In this document: in pieces, positions 23,076 to 35,999 of the stretch
Position numbering within the stretch: position 1 is the first letter of the stretch
Layout of the letters: each line of letters opens with the position of its first letter
NCBI RefSeq assembly: GCF_958295425.1
Contig: NC_081144.1
Coordinates: 20,994,853-21,058,852 of the forward strand
Length of the DNA stretch: 64,000 nt
DNA from: Solea solea
Taxonomy: Eukaryota > Chordata > Actinopteri > Pleuronectiformes > Soleidae
Direction of reading: 5' to 3'
The notes under the pieces: generated by a model
What the model saw: the letters and a program-made list of their open reading frames with translations, nothing else
The model's database searches: none
What the model was told of the DNA's origin: nothing
Position numbers and translations under genes: made by a program

Positions 23076-25343
23076 GGTGGACAGTGACACAACTGCAAAT
23101 GAATAATCATCTTGCTCTGTCTTTGTTGTGTAAAAGACAGAGCGTGTAATCGTGATACATATGCATCTGCAACTTTATAAGAAGAGTTATTGCCGAATGC
23201 TACTTACAGCCTGCGAAGCCTCCAAAAAAACAGGTTTAAAATTGTGTGGGAAAAAAAAACCCAAAAGCAGAACAAAGATCACAACAACATAAATGTAACG
23301 GAGTGTAAAATAAAAAGAAAAACTGCAGCTCCCATAATTTATTTGTTTGTGACACAACATTGCTTGTAGTAAGGCTCATTTTCAGAGCCTTTAAATCATA
23401 TTTTAAAACAAGGTCCATATGCTCCATTTCCCCCCTCTAGTATGTATTTTTTTATTACTGCTGCCGTTCCCGTAGCTTTTGCTTGATAAATTCCAAAGCA
23501 CTGTCATCCATCACGGTCTCCATGTTGATCCTCCACTGGTAGCATGCAGTTAATGTATGTTGCGTCCCAGTATTGCATCCACTCATCATATATCAGCCCA
23601 TAATGCTGTTTATGTTGACTGACAGGTGAGAGCCAACAACACTCGTCCCTGCTGCTCAGCCATTTGTGGTGAATTTCGTCTCACAAGAAACTGGCGTTTC
23701 TTTGTGTTTAAAAAAAAACAACAACAACTATTGTGTTCCAAAGTGTGAAATCATGGAGTTTAAAAAACAGTGCTATGTATTGTTAAAGCTGTGGTGCCTG
23801 ATGGAGTGGGTTTATGTGCAATGGACAGATGGACGCTCGGACAAGGCAGGTTGGGTGCTAGACGGACAGACTGGAAGGAGGGCCCCGCCCCCCCCACAGT
23901 GTCTTGTCGCAGTCACTCACGGTGGCCGTTGCCACTTTATTTCTTGCGGCTCCTTCTTCTATTCCGTCACCACCAGCATGTAAACAGACACACACACGCA
24001 CACAAACACTCCGAGCTCGTGATTTGGGTGGGAACTGAGGAAAAAGGCAAGCGCCACCATCTGTTGTAGACTTAAGGATTACAATGCTGAAGAACAGCAG
24101 TGGCTCCACACAGCAGAGGAAAAAAAGACCTTTTTCTTTTGTTTTTCTTTTCTTTTGTACACCACACGTCCTTTCCTCAGGTTTGTGGTGTCCCAGAGTT
24201 GACGTTTACTTTCACCGCGGGAGAACCTGTTCTAAAAACGCCTGCATTTATGACGCTGACTGGAGACTCCATGTCATCTTTAGTACCAGCTACCAGCACA
24301 ATGCTGTCAAAGAAGAATTGTAGTCACACAGAGACGCAGCTGACAATAATTCCGGGCTTAGTCATGATGCGATAAAATACGTCTTTTACGTCAAGAGGGC
24401 TCAGGGCGATGTTGTGTGCATCTCCTGATGTGATGAATATTGAGGTGCAGGCGCTGTGCTGTGGTATTACCTCTGAATGTCTGGATAATAGTGAAGAGTA
24501 CAGGGAACAAAATAGACATGGGCATTGAAAGTGCTTGGATTTTTAAGTTTAAGTGTGTACGTAAACTAGGCCTGCGCGGAACAGCGTCCAGTTGTAATTG
24601 CGAGCGGCGTTGTGGACACTGTCCACTGTCTCTCTTCACTGTTGACGCGAGGTTCCATGCAGAACAATGAGCGAGCGCCGTTAAGCAAGAGAGAGGAAAT
24701 GATGTGATGTTTGGGGAATTACAAGTCCAACATCTCCGTCTCACCAAAGAAAATGACAAAGACTGACTTTGACCAAGATTCCATGAACCGTCGCTTGTCC
24801 AGATGCAGAGTGTGCTGCGAATCAATACAATTGAACGCCAATTTGTCCTGGAAAGTCCTTTTAAAGGTCCAAATCTGTGTCTGTAAAAGGCAAAATCAGC
24901 TGAACCTGATATAGGTTTGTTGGCACTTCAGACTAGTCCCTGTGCTCCCTCAATGCTAAAAACACTTCCTGGGATTCTTGATCCGTAGATGTGAGGGTCT
25001 CAATGGATCATCTGCACTGTGGACTTGTGGATTTCCTTTTGAGAAAGAGAGAGAGACGTTGCTGTGATTCAAATTTTAATATGTGTATGCAGGATGAGAC
25101 ACTCGCGGATCTACATTTTACTGGTATCCAGTGGATCAATATTGACATTAAAAATGCAGGTGACTCACATGGCGGAGGTCTGCGCTCTCTGAGTTTTCTT
25201 GTTGACTTTGATGTTATCCAAAAATCAACTCTACATTTGCCATGTTTTGACAAAAAAAAAAAAACAACATTTAAGTGTAAGTGCAAGAGAGTCTTAACAC
25301 AAGTAGCAGTAAGAGTGGTCGATCATAGATCATCATCATCATG
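23076..25343. other. Unassigned sequence
   Basis: C/G-richer around 23820-23960 (ggccccgcccccccc). No recognised repeat or exon. Confidence 0.45.
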
Positions 25344-25530
25344 GCATAAACAGTGACTGTCAGGACCCGTAGTCCTCCTGGACACCAAAACCTGGTCCTA
25401 CTTAGGTCGAACCTAATTTTTCTGAGGAACTGGTGAAGTTTGGAGCTTAGATTTAAATGGTGGTTTAGTGACGTTAAGGGTTTAGGCATTAACTGGTCAT
25501 GGTTAAGGTTAGGGATAACACGGACGTGCG
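25344..25530 (+). repeat. Microsatellite-associated repeat, plus-strand copy
   Basis: gcataaacagtgactgtcagg, agtcctcctggacaccaaaac, tctgaggaactggtgaag and actggtcatggttaagg align in order with 49299-49450. A (GT)n tract follows at 25636. Confidence 0.6.
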
Positions 25531-25620
25531 TATGGGGAAAAAGCTGAGTTGGCTTTCTACAAGAGTTTGTGCAGAGGGACACAAACACATCAGGAGATAT
25601 AAGGGAAGTAGTTTTAGCAA

Positions 25621-25658
25621 TTCTCTCTCTCTTTCTGTGTGTGTGTGTGTGTGTGTGT
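25621..25658. repeat. (CT)n-(GT)n compound repeat
   Basis: ctctctctct then tttc and (tg)11. Confidence 0.9.
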
Positions 25659-26184
25659 TCATGCAAGACACCAGCTCTCACGAGCACAGTGTTAAAAGTG
25701 GTAGGGCTGCAGGCGAGGCCATCCATCAGAATGAGGCAAAGGCAGGTAACTCTCACAGCCCCTTTTTTTCCCCCTCTCGTTCCTTCTCACGCTTGTTTCC
25801 CGTCTGCATGTGACTCGATGTCACACATATCGGACAGTGAGAATGAATAGCTTATGCGTGGACTAAATAGATGGAGTTGTACTGTATATAAACCTTGGCG
25901 ATCTAAAAATGGTCCTATGTCAGCACTGGATCACACGGCGGTTTGCAATGTGAAAGCAGTCAGGTGTTGTGACAAAGCCTCAGAGAATGATCATCCACTT
26001 CTTCACTTCCCTTGAGCTCTGTAGTGCCTTTATTGCAGCTCACTGTGATGTTTTTTCTCACTCTCCCTTGTTTCCAGCAGCATCAGTCTGCTGTTTTATT
26101 TTTTAAAGAGAAATTCTCATAAACCCACTGTAGTTGCACCAAACTGCAACCAGACACCAGTTTTTGGAATCGCTGCATAACACC

Positions 26185-26232
26185 GTGGAATATTTAGCAG
26201 CTGAGGACTCAAATATTTCCCTCAGGAAACTG
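26185..26232 (+). repeat. Teleost dispersed repeat, fragment related to 22790-23075
   Basis: gtggaatatttagcagctgag then tttccctcaggaaactg corresponds to tttagcagcggaggag ... ttccctcgggaggcactg in the other copy. Only about 50 bp are recognisable. Confidence 0.35.
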
Positions 26233-27448
26233 TAAGAATAACAATGTCGTGGTGATTTCACGCACATTTACAACACTGATAGTTCAACTGTGCTGGAAAA
26301 AAAGCACTTTTTGCAAATTTAGCGGCAGGAAACAAGGTCATTGTGTCTCTTAATTAATCATGGGTGGGTTTTTTTGGAGGGGTGTAACGTGCAATAAATC
26401 AATGTGTGTGTGTTATCTTCTATTCTGTTGCAATGTTATTCAGGTGAATTTATACCTTGGTGGATAAAAACCACCACTATTTGCATGATCAAAACATGTA
26501 TAAGTGAAGTTGTTGTAAGTGAACTCAACATAAATTCATTTTCATGTTTTCACAGCAAACCCTCAACATGTCTGGACTTTGTTTTGCTCATTTTAACCAC
26601 GAGAATGTCCCGTAACCAAGCGCTTTTGTCAGTTTTTCCAGAATAACTTCCAATATCTGCCAGTTATTTACAATTTACTGCATGTTTAAATACTGTTTTA
26701 ACAATTGAAAATGACAAAAAGGTTTATTTGGAAAAGACGCTGATTCTCTGGCTTCCTGAAACAGCGCGAGTGACATAACCACGTGTTGGCTCTGACGTGC
26801 AACTTCTCAGCTTTCGGAAACCGGTGGAATTTGTCCAGCAGCAAAGCGTAAAGCGCCGCGTAACTACGGTAATGCGCGTCGTCAGCGATACGCTCGGTTT
26901 TGAGGCTTAAATGTAAACTGCACGGAGTGTTCTGTGTTTTACAGCTCGCTTGTGATTTGATAATTAACACGCACCCTCTGTTTGACAGACACGCAGTGTG
27001 ATTTTATGGAAAGTTAGTAGAGACTTCACAGTAATGCAAAACTATGAAAAGAGGAGGTGGCGCATATTGGTCTTTTTTTTCTGTAGAGAAATGTCAACTT
27101 CTTGTTTATCCTTGAAAGCCACTACAGTTTTCAGCTTATTGACAGATCTCATAGATTTTTTCCAAACCTGTGGAGGAACCAATATTATTTCAATTTGGTG
27201 TTGTTGAGTTTTCCCAAAACAACAAACACGGTGCACGATTGGACACCTGAGCCACCGGGATCACAATTATTTCCCCCTAAATCACCGCACTAATTCCCCC
27301 CCCCCGAATCACCACTGAGTGTTTCCCTGTGTAATGTTGTTGTTTGAATGCAGCACCGTGGACGTTCCATTGATTTTGCTGCAAGGTTTTTTTTTTTTTC
27401 ACCCCTTTTTCTGTATCCTTGGCAAGAATTTTCTCCCTCAAAGACAAG

Positions 27449-27462
27449 GTTGCCAGGGCAAC
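27449..27462. promoter_or_regulatory. RFX-type X-box, palindromic
   Basis: GTTGCCAGGGCAAC is an inverted repeat with the GTTGCC and GGCAAC half-sites bound by RFX factors. It lies in otherwise unassigned sequence. Confidence 0.4.
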
Positions 27463-28289
27463 AGCCTCAGGTTAAGATTTGTACGCCTTGTGTGTATGAA
27501 TATGTCGTCTTTGTTAGTTTGCGCGTGCATGTGCGCGCACTCCCATTTACTTCCAAATCGAACTTCCGACCACATGTGGACGTTCCCTGTGCGATTTCCC
27601 GTGTTGCAATTAATTATGAATTCGTGCCGGGATGGTTGATATAATATTGCCGCATCACAACCCGCAGGTTTTATGTTAAATAGAGTCAGTAGTTCCAGCA
27701 GCCACTCTCACAGCCTGGGGGAGGTTCTAATGCAGCAAAAGCCATCATGGTATTAGCATGTGCAAATAGGCAGATTTACCAGAGCCACTGGCAGAGTGTG
27801 TTTGAGTTTGTGAACTCATGCAAGTGTGGAAGTGTTTGCTCCACTTATCATCAGTGTGTGTTTTCTTGCAGCGTCTGCCAAAGTCTGTTTGTGTTTGTGT
27901 GAGTGATGGATATAAGAGGAAGAAGAGAGACACGGGGAGGGGTGGGGGGGGTGGGAGATGATGGCTGCACATAACACGAGGCTCTTATTTTACTTAATGT
28001 TTTTGTGAGGTGATTTATCTGCCCTCGCCTCCCGTACACGTACACATACACATACGCGGGATCCTTTTACATTATTTCCGGGTCGGTGTGAAATAACGCC
28101 GTTCAAAACAGATCCCGCAAGTCTCACAATAGACCTAAGTGCTTTGAAAGCGTGGAAACGAGAGTAGACCAAAGAGGGGAAAAAAAAGTCATTGTCAGGA
28201 CGCTCTATCATTATGGTGTTTTCACACCAAAAGCCTTTTCTGATGTCTGCAGTGTGATTACACGCTGTGGAGTACAAATCTATCTCCTC

Positions 28290-28308
28290 TGTGTGTGTGT
28301 GTGTGTGA
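28290..28308. repeat. (GT)9
   Basis: Short perfect tract. Confidence 0.9.
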
Positions 28309-28566
28309 TATGTGTCTGTTTTTAGACAAAGTAATTAGAGGTAATTACAATGCCACTGTATCCACTGCCGTCTCTGCCTCGCTGCGTTCCAGCAGCTGTA
28401 GCGTGATAGAGATTATGAGCCGCCTTTCCCCCTCTGCACATCTTTTATCAGGTATCGTCTTCGCAGTGAAAATGAGCCACATCAAGCTGACCCTTGAGTA
28501 CGCAGAGAATGCCAGAGAGGGACGCGCTGCTGCTGGGGAATTCACAGCAGAGATAGAAGGGGAGTC

Positions 28567-28581
28567 GGGGGGGGGGGGGGG
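28567..28581. repeat. G15 homopolymer
   Basis: Fifteen consecutive G, followed by aatagggg; length may be uncertain in sequencing. Confidence 0.9.
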
Positions 28582-29550
28582 AATAGGGGAATACAGGAAG
28601 CTTTCTCTCTGTATCTCTGTCAGTACCCGATTTGTATCGGAAACCCAGTTTGTTCTAAGGGTGTGCGAAAGTGTGACTAAAATGTGAAATGTATTTTATG
28701 GTATTAACTAATACAATGAAATACACTTTAAAATTGTGAGTTTCACGTTATAATAACAGCAAATGTACGTTATATTTAATGCCAAGCTCTTAGCGAAAAC
28801 CTGACTTGTTTTGCGCATGTGTGAAGTGTGACCACTTCCTGTTACTGCTAATGACAGTTGTGGATGTGTATTTTATTTTGTAGAGTGAAATATATCATAG
28901 AATTGTATTTGTATATTTTACAAGAGACCGGTTGCAAACTGTTTTTTTTTTGTAAGTGTTATGACAAAGGTTTTATATAAAGAGTTATATACTTATATAG
29001 AAGTAGTAAAATGCAGAAGTCATTGGCTCTTATTTTGAAAGCCAGGTTGAAAGGAAATGGTGCTGTGTAAGATTGGCTGAGTGACTATCGTGTATAAAGA
29101 AAAAAGAAAAAAAAAGTCAGGTCAACTGGTAAGTGGTTCATGTCAGGATCCTGTATATGTATTTTATTTTCTAAGAATAACTTAACGGTTTTATAAAAAT
29201 AACTTCATTATTTTATTTTAATTACCTGGACTTGCCGTGAATAGTTTCGTAGTCATGCTTCACACAGGATTTCTGGTATGAATCAGGTAATGACAATCCC
29301 TGCATCATTTATTCCAACACAAGTCTCTTTTAATGAGGACAATTACATTAACAATAACACAATATTAGGAAAATAATAGATTGCAAAGTCTATTTTCTTT
29401 CCTCTTTAGAGGACTTTAATCTTGTTGAGGCAGATTTAAGATGGAGGGTGAACATGGCTCAGAGAGTCATGTGTGGCTGGACTCCAGGATAGACCTTCAT
29501 TCTTACTTGAGCAGCTTTGAACGTACAGTTTATTCTCTACAAATGAAAAG

Positions 29551-29566
29551 CAGCAGCAGCAGCAGC
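29551..29566. repeat. (CAG)5
   Basis: Short trinucleotide run; a (GT)n lies just downstream at 29583. Confidence 0.9.
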
Positions 29567-32500
29567 TCACTGAGACTGTGAGTGTGTGTGTGTGTCTGAT
29601 GCTCTTGTTACTGGTGCAGAGATGCCTTTTCAAGCCTAAAGCACATCTATATATGTTTGAACAACTTGTAAAGAAATACTATAAACAGTGCCTCATTTCA
29701 AATAGATGTGCTGTATAAATAATCTATGGGTTTGTGATTAATGAACGGCTGATATTTTCTAACAACTCTTTTGAAGCTCCGCTGTCCTGTGTATTTCTTT
29801 TAGCCCAAATCTACCACTGAAAGATTTATCCGTTACATCAGAACCAGAAAGACTCGGAGGAGCGTGTGGATATTTTGATGCACACTGTTCTCTGCCCGCA
29901 CCTTTTGACTTGCCTCGAGTACAGAGAATGTTTTTAATGGCAAAAATTCCCTTTAATGATGAAACACGAGGCCAAAAATGAAGCAGACACTATCCCCACA
30001 CTGCTCTAGTCTCCTCCTGACACGAGGCGCAGCAGCTCAGGAGGTGGGGTCTCCTTAAAGTGGACCAAAGATCCATGGTTGCTGGGCAGTTTGACTTCAA
30101 GAACTGGATGAGCGGGAGAGAAGCGCGAGTGATTGATGTGCTTTAACAAATATCTGTGGATCACTTGAGATAATCTCATTTGGTTAATGATCTTGATTAT
30201 CTTCGTTCATTACCTGTGATAAATGTCTTCTAAAGAGGTGAGACGATGAGGTAATGTCACAGTAACCCAGTGTGTAGAGTTTATGCACAGCAGCAAGAAG
30301 TTTGCTGAAAAACGGGGAAAAAACAAAGGTTTATCTTTCGGCGACTGTAATTACTTTCCGTGATATATGTAGATTTAGTCATAAAAGTGAGGCTGAGGTG
30401 TGGAGACGAACCTGTTGCTAAGGAGGCGTGCAGGCAGTGTGAAGAGAAGGACACTGTGGCTTACAACTTTGATCGAACAGCAAAGTCCCCCCCCATTTTT
30501 TTTTATTTGATGCCGCGTGATAGCGAATGTGCCCGACGGCAAGCTGCGTTTACTGATTTAAATTGTTAAAATGTAAATTGTGGAAATTGGTTAGTTACTG
30601 CGGAGCTGTGTTAGCGTATAATGAATGTTATCGTGTCTCGCACTCGCCTCCGTTCTCGGCTCAAAGTGCCGTGGGAGTTTGTAGCTATAACCACGGCAAC
30701 CATCACGACACCTTCCTGCAGAACTTTTGTTTCACCTGAAATAACTTTAAGTTTGTAAACACTTCTTTTTTTTTTCTCTCTTCCACCTCCTCACTGAAAA
30801 TATGTGATGGTAATTGTGAAATCTTTGCACCAAACTCTCTCATTTGTCGTGGCACATGTCACATCATGTGTCATATGGCAGCACCAAATCCATTTAATCA
30901 TCTGGATACCTCATGCATTCGGATTAAATGCATTCCACCCTCTTCAACTTTAAGTTTGTTTGGAAACTTGAGCATTTCCATAGGAATTCCGGCTGCACGG
31001 AATGATTTTTGCAATGACTGGCCCACCAGCAGGCTGCAGCTTATTAAGGGGAAAGCACAAAAACCTCATAAATACAAATAAACCATTACTTCTGCTTGGA
31101 TTTTATTCATCACACTGCTCAGTGAAGCAGTTGAACCCCATTATTGGAGAAAATCCCTAAACAATGACAGTTGCTGTTATTTGGAACCGATTCCCCTAAA
31201 GGCTCCTCTAATAACCAAACACTACACAGCTGGGTTACAACTAAGATAAACTAAATATGAGCTTCAAAAAGCTCACTTCAAAGTGCATACATTAAAAACA
31301 AAAGAGACAAAAACTGACATTAAAAAGTCTGTTAAGATAAAAAAAAAAGTGAAAAGTTAACAATCTGGGGGCCTAATGATAGATCTAATCTGTGACAAGC
31401 ATCACTCTCAAGTGCCCGGGATGTTTCCAGCGCTCCTGTCAATCTGCGGGGAGTGTCCACTGAAGTGTGAATGCGCTCTCTTGAATTATTTATTTGTGAC
31501 ACTAAGCTATCCTCCATGAATTCCTGTTGAATAATTAACAGCGATGAATATCGTTTGTCTTCATCTGGAGTGTTAAACGTTAAGATTAAACTGCATAAAG
31601 TGGCTGTGGCGGCCCAGACAAAGACAAAGACAATACCGAACACAGTTAAAAGCACACTTTAATTTGCTTTCCCGAAATTATTAATCTGTTCTTCTTAAAT
31701 CAAGCCTGTACTTTAAAAAAGTGAAAGAAATCTGTTGAAATTCAGCATTTACACACTGATTTAACCTGGCTTTGTTTCTCACAGTAGAAAATGTGCTTCC
31801 GCACTAAGCAGCAAACAAAACCAGGTCACCCAGGTGCAGTTATTCCTGATGATAGATAATCTGTTCACTACACCTGCATGTAGAACATGTTGCTAAATAA
31901 TGCGATTGCCAAACAGGAACACAAGTGTTGGACACTTTTTTCAAAACAAAAAAAACATATTGCATTCAGTGAAAATTCAATTCTTTCTTCTTCATCCAGC
32001 GCTATGGCTGACACCGTAGTCCCAACTGCCAAGAAGATATTTTTGAAATCCTTTCTGTCCACTTTATCTGTGAACAGCAATTATGGTGCGGTTAAGGTTA
32101 ACAACATGGAGCTTCAGTCTCTACCACAGGATCCACATAATTACTGTCAGGCTTGCTATTATTTAGGCAAAATGCGCTGGCTGAACTTTGCCATTTGAGG
32201 TAACACGTGTGAGGTGAGAAAACAAATGTTATTATAAGTAACATGGTAAGTATAGTGAATGTAAAGGTTGTTGTAATTAGTGAAATGAAAGTAGTGTCAA
32301 CCTTTAGCACAGAATCCAGACTGAAAAGCGTGGAACGTGGCAATTTGTGAAATATGCTTGTTTGCAGAGTCGCCTTCCAATGCACAACTACCACATGAAA
32401 CAGCACCTTTGTGTTGTACTTAATAATACTGTAGGGGGAACAGCGAATTTCAAATCAAAGTCACAATTTGAAGCGATATAATTAGCGGATCGCAAAGGCA

Positions 32501-32677
32501 GTAATCAACAATTCAAGGTCTCATACTTGCATTAGAGTATAGTTACTCCATTTTTAAAAAAAATCTTTAATACACTGAGTATTAAAATGAAGCTTGGATA
32601 TGTATCGCAAAAACATTCCGTTCTACTGAATACTCGGGTGGGTGTGTTATAGAGCCGTGCTTGTTGTTTCCAGTCTT

Positions 32678-32800
32678 TTTTTTGCTAAGCTAAGCAAATC
32701 ACCTTCTGTAGCTACTTAAGAAAATGACACACGAGTGCTATCAATCTTCTCCTGTAACTCTTTCTAACTCTGGGAAGTACCTCCCAGGTTTTAATTCATA
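32678..32800 (+). repeat. Teleost dispersed repeat fragment (ctaagctaagc ... atcaatcttctc)
   Basis: gctaagctaagcaaat, tgtagctacttaag, gagtgctatcaatcttctcc and taactctttctaactctgg follow the order of a common fish repeat (ggctgtagcttcata...gtatcgatcttctcatctaactc). Its ends are not visible. Confidence 0.4.
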
Positions 32801-33233
32801 CTCTGCCAGGCTAAATAAAAGCCACTATTGTGAATGAGATATAAATAAAGACAACCAAATTTATCCCGGATTTCAATGGATGTGAGAATTGAGGAGAGTC
32901 CAGGTTCCCAATCCACAGTTTCACAGGGTTTCGCCTTTGAGCTTTTTGGCTAATCATAATGACGGTGGCGCTTACTCCAACTTTTAACTGAGCCAGAGAA
33001 AGGCACGCTTCCAATTGTGTCACTGTTCTTTTCAGCAGTTTTTGGAAGAACATACCACGGGCTACTCCAGTGGTACACACTGCATTTCTTCATTTGGCTG
33101 CGACACACATTTTATTGACCCGTTTCACTGTTTCCTGCTCGTGTGAGTGTAACTGGAAAGTCTGATAAGTTTTTATGAGGCCAGGATACCTGTGTTTCTC
33201 GCAGACTATTTCCATGGTAGCCAACTCTGACCT

Positions 33234-33251
33234 CCCCCCCCCCCCCCCCCC
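33234..33251. repeat. C18 homopolymer
   Basis: Eighteen consecutive C. Confidence 0.9.
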
Positions 33252-33504
33252 AACAGTAGCCTCAATCTGAGACAGCTGGTAGCCGGACTAGTCACTGTCC
33301 TGATTCTGAGTGCCAACAATAGCTGAAAGGTAACTGGAGCGAACTAACTGTTGCTCACCTTTTGTCGCCCGGAACAAGAATACAGTCAAACACCCAAGCC
33401 ACCAGTTTCAGGTCAGCTGCAGCACTGACAGGGTCATTTCTATTCTTTAGGGCCATTTTTGTCTGCAGAATTTGGTTGGTTATATTTTCTCAAATAATAG
33501 AATG

Positions 33505-34067
33505 AGGCCTGGTCCAATTTCACCCCTTGCCCCTGCCACTTAGCCCTACCCCTCCATTTTGCACAGTCAACTATATGCATAGGATGTCCCAATTCTTGTT
33601 AAATAGAGGGGTAGGCTGACGTGTAAGGGCCAAGTAGGCCTTCAAAATCTGAAGAGGAAACTATAGTTGCTTTCATGAAGTTAAAATAGGTCGGTATGTT
33701 GTGTAGCTATACTAAACATAGCAAAACATGTATAAACTGGTGAACCAGTCTTTTCTTCTTTTGACATAATTGATAATGCCTATAATCCACAATACCTAAA
33801 GAAAAAGAAAAAGAAAAATAGAGTCCTCCTAGAATCAGGGTCGGAATGTTTTAAGATTTTTATAGCCAACTCTTGCTTTCCCTTGCAATAATTTTGTGTT
33901 TCCACGCAATCATTTGTGTGTTCCTTCCCTTCCTGGTGCTCCCCAACTGCTTACCTGATGATGTTCTTGAGCCAATTTTAATTGCTACCCCCTTGTAAGT
34001 CAGATCAAAATGATTAAGTGTTAAGGGACAAGGGGTAGGGCTAAAAATGAGAAATATGATTGGGCCT
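33505..34067. mobile_element. MITE-like element with pyrimidine-rich inverted ends, about 560 bp
   Basis: The left end aggcctggtccaattt ... cacttagccctacccct and the right end (reversed) aggcccaatcatattt ... tagccctacccctt are inverted copies with gaps. Internal sequence is unique in the window. The superfamily is not assigned. Confidence 0.5.
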
Positions 34068-34609
34068 ATGTCCTTTGCGTTGTCTTTATTCATAAGTAAA
34101 GTCAGTGTCTGTGAACAGTGAGTCAAGCGTACTTACCATTTAGACGTCCTTTATTAACACAGGCTTTTGGTTGCTGAGTTTTAGAATAATTTCCAATTTG
34201 AAATCAGTAACTGCATTTTCAGTGTACACAAAGAACATGATTGGAAGGGCCTCTGCAGAAAAGTATGTAGAAAATATGTAAATGTTGTGTTTGTGAAACT
34301 AAAAGACGAAACAAAAGAAAAAACTACATTTGTTGGTGACACTCTTAATTCTGTTGCCTTGCTGTGTCTTTCTCCTCTGCAATGGCTTTTCTAACACCTG
34401 TCTGAAGAATAAAAACAACCCCTAATGGCTCAGGGTCAGGACGACTCATGGCATGATTCAGACAGACTGGTGAAAGTTGAAAAAATGTCCATCACTATTA
34501 GGGCAGACAGAAGCAGCTAAGGGCAAAGAGTAGGCGAAGTCAGGATGTGGGCAGTGGTCGATAACGGACAGGCAGGTAAACCGGTCAAAACAGACAAGAC
34601 AGGCTGGAA

Positions 34610-34745
34610 AGCTACCATAGATTATATAAAAAATAGATGTCGTCTCGCTGTTTCCTACTCAACCCAAACAGCTAATGGAATATATTTAATAGCCACTAGG
34701 GGGCAAATCTACTGGTTCAAAAAAGTATCTCACCGATACAGCCAT
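34610..34745. repeat. Teleost dispersed repeat fragment with CTCF-like core
   Basis: accatagattatataaaaaa then tagatgtcgtctcgctg and tagccactagggggcaaat, then ctactggttcaaaaaag, resembles a common fish repeat. gccactagggggcaa (34691-34705) is close to the CTCF core. Confidence 0.4.
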
Positions 34746-35074
34746 CGGACAAGTAAAGGTTCTGCTTTCAGCAAGGTTATAATAGTTTTGTTTTTAAAAT
34801 GAGTTTGTTTTAATTTGTTTTTAGAGTAGGTTTAAGTTCTTTTTTGTAAATGCTTAGTTTTCATTTTTGTAATGTGGAGTATTTGCCAGGGGTAGGATTA
34901 AAAAAAAAGTATTGTGTCATAAAACCCAGCAAAAGATGCCATTTTAAATAGATGATAAATAACTTTAACTTTAACTTTATAATTTTAAATCCCCATATAC
35001 ATGCAAAATTATTTGAACTGTAGTCCCAGCACCTTTAGACATGTTGTTTGTGTACTAAGCCAAATTAATCAAAA

Positions 35075-35122
35075 AGGTTTCGGTCTCTATGAGGACTGCA
35101 AGCACACACACACACACACACA
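35075..35122 (-). repeat. Fragment of the microsatellite-associated repeat beside (CA)n
   Basis: ggtttcggtctctatgagg ahead of (CA)n at 35103-35121 matches ggttttggtctgtatgagg at 21515. Confidence 0.4.
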
Positions 35123-35387
35123 GATAGACAGTAAAACACAGTGGAACAGGACAGCAGGAACCTCTCTTCTTAATTAATTCCCATGTTCATCCCGGATCTG
35201 ATTGCAGGAAAAGAGGGATGCAAGAAAGGCTGCCCTCTTCAAAATGTCTAATGAGCTTAATCGAACCGCTCTCTCCAATCTCATTTAAACCCGTCGACTT
35301 GGCCATGAATTAAACTATTACAAAAACCTGCATGAACTTAACTGGCGACTACTTAATCACAGCAAATCACTCTAATCCTGCTTGTCA

Positions 35388-35416
35388 GAGAGAGAGAGAG
35401 AGGGAGAGAGGGAGGG
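35388..35416. repeat. (GA)n with GGA variants
   Basis: gagagagagagagaggg followed by agagagggaggg. Confidence 0.9.
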
Positions 35417-35664
35417 TCTGCAGTCTGCAGACGAGTCCGTGCTCTGCTCTGCTCCTGCGTTCACTGTTGTCTGCATGAAATGAATGCGTGTGTTTACATG
35501 TAGCATGTGTTACATACATTTAATGTAAAGGACGCGCACGTGCGAGCAGCTCTGGAACATGCTGCCTGTTCACTGTGACAATATGGTAACTAGGAAGTAA
35601 AGACAGGAGCTTTAGGGATACACTGTTTATTGTCTGTTTGTGGCCCCCACTCGCTTGTCATGAT

Positions 35665-35675
35665 CCCCCCCCCCC

Positions 35676-35706
<31 letters not shown>

Positions 35707-35714
35707 ACACACAC
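35665..35714. repeat. C28 homopolymer joined to (CA)11
   Basis: Twenty-eight C run directly into (CA)n. The homopolymer length is likely to vary or be miscalled. Confidence 0.95.
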
Positions 35715-35793
35715 TCCACTCCCCCATCGCCTTTGATGCCCCCAGCAAGCTTTGCTTTAAAAAAAAGCCTGTTAGCTGATCGTTCAATTTTCT

Positions 35794-35881
35794 GCTTCTC
35801 TTCTCTTCTCTTCCCTTCCCTTCCCTTCCCTTCCCTCCCCTTCCCTTCCCTTCTCTTCTCTTCTCTTCCCTTCTCTTCTCC
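35794..35881. repeat. (TTCTC/TTCCC)n polypyrimidine tract, 88 bp
   Basis: Pure C/T on the plus strand. ttctc units flank a core of ttccc units, so the tract is roughly mirror-symmetric. Confidence 0.95.
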
Positions 35882-35959
35882 AAGTCCGATAAGGATAAAG
35901 GACAAACACCGTGTGTTGCTGCCCTCGTCTTGTTGACTTGCTCTCAGTGTTTCACTCCC

Positions 35960-35999
35960 TTTTTGCCTGCATTATTTATTTGCTTATTTATTTATTTAT
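35960..35999. repeat. (TTTA)n, imperfect
   Basis: atttatttgcttatttattt and following units. Confidence 0.8.

Larger units (their letters stand above)
26233..33233. other. Long unassigned tract
   Basis: Seven kilobases with an X-box (27449), several short homopolymer and dinucleotide tracts, a repeat fragment (32678) and a motif-dense block at 31380-31640. No exon is convincing. Confidence 0.45.

Noticed and set aside
24181..24375. Exon-like block after cctttcctcag
   Set aside because: No donor before the stop and no recognisable product; the upstream T/C-rich run explains the acceptor look.
25271..25756. 161-codon minus-strand frame, one of the longest in the window
   Set aside because: It runs through a dispersed repeat and the (CT)n-(GT)n tract (HTHTHT stretch); no domain or splice context.
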